Shown piece after piece: positions 23,380-27,363 of a stretch of DNA of 27,363 nt. The notes under the pieces are model-generated. The model was not told where the DNA came from, searched no databases, and worked only from the letters and a program-made list of their open reading frames with translations. The position numbers were made by a program, and so were the translations under genes. Within the stretch, counting starts at the first letter, position 1; the number at the start of each line of letters is the position of its first letter. This stretch comes from Candidatus Methanoperedens sp. Lineage in GTDB: Archaea > Halobacteriota > Methanosarcinia > Methanosarcinales > Methanoperedenaceae. The DNA is taken from NCBI GenBank assembly GCA_023249275.1, contig JAHFCV010000010.1, forward strand, positions 1-27,363, written 5' to 3'.

Positions 23380-26300
23380 ATGGAATTAAATATTTTAAAA
23401 ATAATATCAAATGGTATCGGTTTCATAAACAAACGAATGTTTAGGAATGAAAATATTGAAACCCGGCTATTCCAAAAAACAGATTTTAGTTTCATAATTG
23501 AAAGTGATATTGAACTGATAAATGATATTTTACTAACTAATGACATTAAAAAAATAGATTATAAATTATTGTGCAACTTCTTTAAGTATCCCGATATTGA
23601 AGATATTATTGAGAAAATATATGCTCCAAATCAATCAGATACACTAGGTTTTTTAGATATAAACAAGATAGATTCTGAATTTGAACAGCTAGTTATAGAA
23701 TATTTTAAGTTAGAAGAATATAAAGCTCGCAATTTTTCTACAAAACTTTTTGATATATTGATTGAAGGATGTAATGAAACATTAACAAAATTAATTAATG
23801 ATGGAGATATCCAATCTCTGAAAGCTTCAGCCAGTTATGATAATTTTATAATACAGTATAGAAAAATACGAGAATTTTATGAATCTTTGAGTGATTATAA
23901 ACGTATTCCTGATTACTTACCAAGAAAAGTATGTTCTGTAGAAGATTACAATTCTTTGACTGTACACTTTTTAAACAATGATTCAGAAAGTATTTTTCAA
24001 GCTATCGAGAAAAATAAGCATATTTCACTTCTTAGTGATGGTGGAATGGGAAAAACTACGGAATTAAAGCAAATCGCTTATCATTATTCTCAATCCAACG
24101 ATTCTTACCGCCCAATTTTTGTCTCTCTGAATAAATATACAAGTAAAAACATTTCCGAATATTTTCCAAGTTACTGGGAACTCATTCCCGAAAATAAATT
24201 GCTTGTTATTCTGGATGGATTTGATGAAATTCAAAGCAAGAACAAACTGGATGCTATTCGTGAAATCGAGCAATTTGCAGATAAGTATCCTGATATACAT
24301 GTTATTGTTTCATGTAGAAATAATTTTTATAATATTGAAACTGGAAATCGCACGGCTTTGTTGAGTGATTTCAAATCCTACATACTTGTTGAGTTAGAAC
24401 ATGGCGAAATAAAAGGTTATGTAGAAAACAAATTGAATTCAAACTCAACTGAGTTTTTTGCTTCAATAGAGCGTCATAATTTATATAATCTTCTAAAGGT
24501 TCCCTTTTATTTAATTCATTTAACTGAATTGTTTAAAAAAAATCACAATCTGCCAACTAGCAAAGCTGAAATATTTAAAGCTATTTTAGATTCAAGAATT
24601 CAACGTGATGTTGCACACTATCGGAAAACGAAGGAATTGAATCCAGACAAAGACAAAATAATTGAAAATCTGGAATACATTGCTCTATCAATGGAATGCT
24701 TAAGTCGCAATTATATAAAAGACGATGAGTTTAAGCAATTATTGCCAGAGACCTCTTCACGGGAATTAATGCAATATTGTACAGTATGGAAAAAACAAGA
24801 AAAAGATATAGTGATGTGGCAATTTGAGCACAATAATTTTCAGGAATATCTAGCTGCAAAAAAATTATCAACTCTACCACTTGAAATAATTAAAAAATAT
24901 ATCGCTTTTGAACCCGATTACCATAAAATCATTCCATCTTGGATAAACACAATTTCTTTTCTCATTAGTCTCTATGATAATCAAGATTTATTAGATTGGA
25001 TTTTAATGATAGATCCTAAACTTTGTGTAAAGTTTGAATCTGATAAAATTGATGTGTCGAAAAGAATCCAAATATTCAAGGAAATATTTAGTGAATATAA
25101 AGCAAAGAGGATTTTGATTGGGGGTGTCTGGTTCGAATCTCATGAACTTGCCAGATTTGGACAATCTGATGAAGTTACTGGTTTCTTGTTGAATGAAGCT
25201 GAAAATAGTGAACATTATACTACCATTATAAACTCAATTGAATTGCTGTGTAATTTAGAGATTCCATTCACTGAAAGGGATAAAGTAAAGGAGTTTTTGG
25301 TAAAGTATGCTTTAGATAATAATTATCTTGAATTGGTCCAAAATTATGCCATGAGATGTTTATCAATTCATAAATTTGATACGAAAGAAACAATTAATCA
25401 AATTATACCAATATTGAAACTATCCGACAATGAAAGAATCAGATCAGGCCTATATTTTCTATTATGCAATAGCGATTATCTTGATGAAAACATAGATGTT
25501 TTCCTGTATGGTATCAATCTTGCACTAGATAGAGATGTTTTCTCTTCTTCAGAATTTATGTATTTATTAAAAGGGCTTAATACGACTAAATCTTCAGAAT
25601 CATTAATGAAGATATTGACATTTTTTATAAAACATACAAAATATCTAGATGAATTATATCATGATGATGAAATTGGATTTATAAGTAATTCGGCTGATGC
25701 ATATTTAGAGGATTCATCAATTTTAGATTTATGCTTAGAATTGCTTAAAGCGTTATTACTAGAATATCACATAGACCAGGCTAAGCATTTTATATATTTC
25801 TTTGAAAAAACGGGTACAAAGCTGCAAGCTTTTCAAAAAATCTATTCAAATAAGAAGGAAGGGGGGAGTTCATTTTTGGTCATGGCAACTTTAGCTGACT
25901 TAAGTTGTATTGAATTCATAATTAAAGAACATAAAGATAAAAAAATCACAGAAAGTGAAATGTGGGAATTCAAGCACGAATTAAAATTTATAAATGAGAA
26001 AATGAGCATACTATTTAATAATTTAATCAATGAAAACTTCGGAAATAGATTTATACCACCTCAAGAGGGAAATTATGATGATGAAAAACACAGGATGTCG
26101 AAAGATGTTGATTTACTTTTTGATAAAAAATCATTTTCTAAAGAAATCGAGAGGGTATTTGAAATAAATTCAGGAAAAGAATTCACACGTAAAGAACTTA
26201 TATTACTCAAAATTAAGAAGCATGATTATTATTTTTCAGAATTGGTGATTCATACATTATGCAAAATTGCAGGTGATCAGACAGTATCACTAAGGAGAGC

Positions 26301-27297
26301 TATTGAATATATCAATAATTTGAATTGGGATTTATTTTGTATTAATAATATATATGATAAATTACAACGTAGTGAAGAAATTAATCTTTCAGAAAAACAA
26401 AAAAAGGTCGTATCTGATTGGTGCATTTCAAATCTTGCTAATGTAGATTTTAAACAATCCATCACCGAAAAAGATCAAAAAACAAGTGCAAATCCTACGG
26501 CCATCATTTTATGGTATTTTTTGAGAAAATTCGATATCCACTATCCTAAAAGCACTTTGCTTGATTTGATTTCATTTGATTGGTTTGAAAAAAGTGATTT
26601 AGTTGGAATTGAATATCTTGAGTTGAAATTAGATTTTCAAGATATGAAAAAACGAGTTTTAGAGAATTTATATGAAGGAATTGAATGTAATTTTATTTTG
26701 AAAAATCACCTTACATGGTGCAAAAAACACAACATTAGAGATATTTTACAATACTGTAGTGGAATTATTGTTGATATAAATCGAGGTTATGATACACGAA
26801 AACTAGCACTCGATACTATTAGTGAAATGTCAGGTACATTGTCAGAACTAGAAGAGATATTGCCAAAAATTCAAGACAAGTTTAAGTGGAGTGTTGTAAG
26901 AGAACTTATAGATAATAATGCTAATTCTTGTGAATCTTATCTTTTGAATATTATTGACAATGGAAGTGAAGAAGACCAATTGAAAGCTGCGGAGTATTTA
27001 ATGGAACTCCAAAATTTGAAAGGAATAGAATTTTATGTGACTTATATGAAGAAACATAATAAATATCCATATTATATCAACGAAAATTCACTAAGAAAAT
27101 TGTATATTTCTGAATCTATTCCTTATCTTTTAGAATTGCTCAAAATAAGCTATAGAGAAGATTTAATTCAAGACCACTTTCACTCTCTCCATAGGGATGT
27201 TTTGGAAGCATTTTCCAATGTGGCATTGCGTTCTGAGGGTGACTTTATCTTTGATTACTATACCCCGCAGCTCTGCTGCGGTTGGGACAAACCATAG
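23380..27297 (+). CDS. NACHT/STAND-family ATPase, candidate antiviral or signalling protein
   Basis: The 1305-residue product has an all-alpha N-terminal region (1 to about 190) of unknown function and a NACHT-type NTPase from about 205. The P-loop is SDGGMGKTTE (221-227), Walker B is LLVILDGFDE (274-283) with the paired acidic residues typical of NACHT, and a sensor-like IVSCRNNFY follows. A winged-helix-like part includes WQFEHNNFQEYLAAKKL. The C-terminal half is a long run of helices resembling HEAT-type repeats, the usual sensor of STAND proteins. Prokaryotic NACHT proteins include many anti-phage defence genes; that role is likely but unproven here. The ATG at 23380 is preferred to the GTG at 23356; neither has a strong Shine-Dalgarno. 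The gene is much AT-richer than its neighbours, implying horizontal transfer. Its last residues (YYTPQLCCGWDKP) run through a palindrome, suggesting loss of the original C-terminus. Confidence 0.85.
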   Translation: MELNILKIISNGIGFINKRMFRNENIETRLFQKTDFSFIIESDIELINDILLTNDIKKIDYKLLCNFFKYPDIEDIIEKIYAPNQSDTLGFLDINKIDSEFEQLVIEYFKLEEYKARNFSTKLFDILIEGCNETLTKLINDGDIQSLKASASYDNFIIQYRKIREFYESLSDYKRIPDYLPRKVCSVEDYNSLTVHFLNNDSESIFQAIEKNKHISLLSDGGMGKTTELKQIAYHYSQSNDSYRPIFVSLNKYTSKNISEYFPSYWELIPENKLLVILDGFDEIQSKNKLDAIREIEQFADKYPDIHVIVSCRNNFYNIETGNRTALLSDFKSYILVELEHGEIKGYVENKLNSNSTEFFASIERHNLYNLLKVPFYLIHLTELFKKNHNLPTSKAEIFKAILDSRIQRDVAHYRKTKELNPDKDKIIENLEYIALSMECLSRNYIKDDEFKQLLPETSSRELMQYCTVWKKQEKDIVMWQFEHNNFQEYLAAKKLSTLPLEIIKKYIAFEPDYHKIIPSWINTISFLISLYDNQDLLDWILMIDPKLCVKFESDKIDVSKRIQIFKEIFSEYKAKRILIGGVWFESHELARFGQSDEVTGFLLNEAENSEHYTTIINSIELLCNLEIPFTERDKVKEFLVKYALDNNYLELVQNYAMRCLSIHKFDTKETINQIIPILKLSDNERIRSGLYFLLCNSDYLDENIDVFLYGINLALDRDVFSSSEFMYLLKGLNTTKSSESLMKILTFFIKHTKYLDELYHDDEIGFISNSADAYLEDSSILDLCLELLKALLLEYHIDQAKHFIYFFEKTGTKLQAFQKIYSNKKEGGSSFLVMATLADLSCIEFIIKEHKDKKITESEMWEFKHELKFINEKMSILFNNLINENFGNRFIPPQEGNYDDEKHRMSKDVDLLFDKKSFSKEIERVFEINSGKEFTRKELILLKIKKHDYYFSELVIHTLCKIAGDQTVSLRRAIEYINNLNWDLFCINNIYDKLQRSEEINLSEKQKKVVSDWCISNLANVDFKQSITEKDQKTSANPTAIILWYFLRKFDIHYPKSTLLDLISFDWFEKSDLVGIEYLELKLDFQDMKKRVLENLYEGIECNFILKNHLTWCKKHNIRDILQYCSGIIVDINRGYDTRKLALDTISEMSGTLSELEEILPKIQDKFKWSVVRELIDNNANSCESYLLNIIDNGSEEDQLKAAEYLMELQNLKGIEFYVTYMKKHNKYPYYINENSLRKLYISESIPYLLELLKISYREDLIQDHFHSLHRDVLEAFSNVALRSEGDFIFDYYTPQLCCGWDKP
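27265..27281. repeat. Palindrome at the 3' end of the NACHT gene
   Basis: CCGCAGC-TCT-GCTGCGG is a perfect 7-bp inverted repeat with a 3-base loop, GC-rich inside an AT-rich gene. It is followed by a weaker GGTT...AACC stem (27280-27293), the TAG stop (27295-27297) and a run of seven T (27305-27311). It could be the edge of an inserted element or a transcription terminator. Confidence 0.5.
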
Positions 27298-27304
27298 TAC
27301 GAAC

Positions 27305-27311
27305 TTTTTTT
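27305..27311 (+). terminator. Possible T-tract terminator after the NACHT gene
   Basis: Seven consecutive T follow the stop codon at 27297 and the GC-rich palindrome. Archaeal RNA polymerase terminates on T-tracts, so this is a plausible end for the NACHT transcript. Bases 27312-27363 hold no gene that I can recognise. Confidence 0.35.
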
Positions 27312-27363
27312 AAGCGTGGGTACATATTAACATAGATGGTAGAGTTAGAACATGCAAGCCATT

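Overview
The window is archaeal, from a euryarchaeon very probably of the ANME-2d / 'Candidatus Methanoperedens' type. Support: a Kae1-Bud32 fusion, aIF1A, Rio1, a Dim2/Pno1-like KH protein and both DNA topoisomerase VI subunits; a tetraether-lipid-synthase-like radical SAM enzyme; a futalosine-pathway menaquinone gene (mqnE); and a giant secreted cytochrome with about 60 CxxCH heme sites. The genus is inferred from this combination, not from a database match.

Layout. (1) 1-851: a decayed accessory patch with two tandem RhuM-type N-terminal fragments and, out of frame, the C-terminal piece of another gene. (2) 898-4291: an information-processing cluster. Kae1-Bud32 is on the minus strand and diverges from aIF1A, rio1 and dim2. 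(3) 4292-16248: a 293-base leader and then a four-gene plus-strand operon for extracytoplasmic electron transfer: a 2868-residue multiheme cytochrome, a secreted CARDB-repeat protein, a membrane-anchored tetraheme cytochrome and a small membrane-anchored protein. (4) 16262-19938: a minus-strand run of three radical SAM genes (Tes-like, PflA/PflX-like, mqnE), convergent with the cytochrome operon. (5) 20123-23314: a small Lrp/AsnC-type ligand-domain protein, then top6B and top6A, closely packed. (6) 23380-27297: one AT-rich NACHT/STAND ATPase gene, probably horizontally acquired and defence-related, ending in a short palindrome.

How the parts fit. As I recall archaeal gene order, aIF1A-rio1-dim2-top6B-top6A is a conserved neighbourhood. 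Here it is split by about 16 kb holding the cytochrome operon and the radical SAM block. The inserted genes have a common theme: heme wiring outside the cell, a quinone biosynthesis enzyme and a membrane lipid enzyme. The most striking sequence events are a near-perfect 1350-bp in-frame tandem duplication inside the giant cytochrome, which adds about 12 heme sites at once; an aIF1A gene with a strong Shine-Dalgarno but no ATG, GTG or TTG start at the expected place; in-frame palindromes in the Kae1-Bud32 linker; and the AT-rich STAND gene placed directly after top6A.
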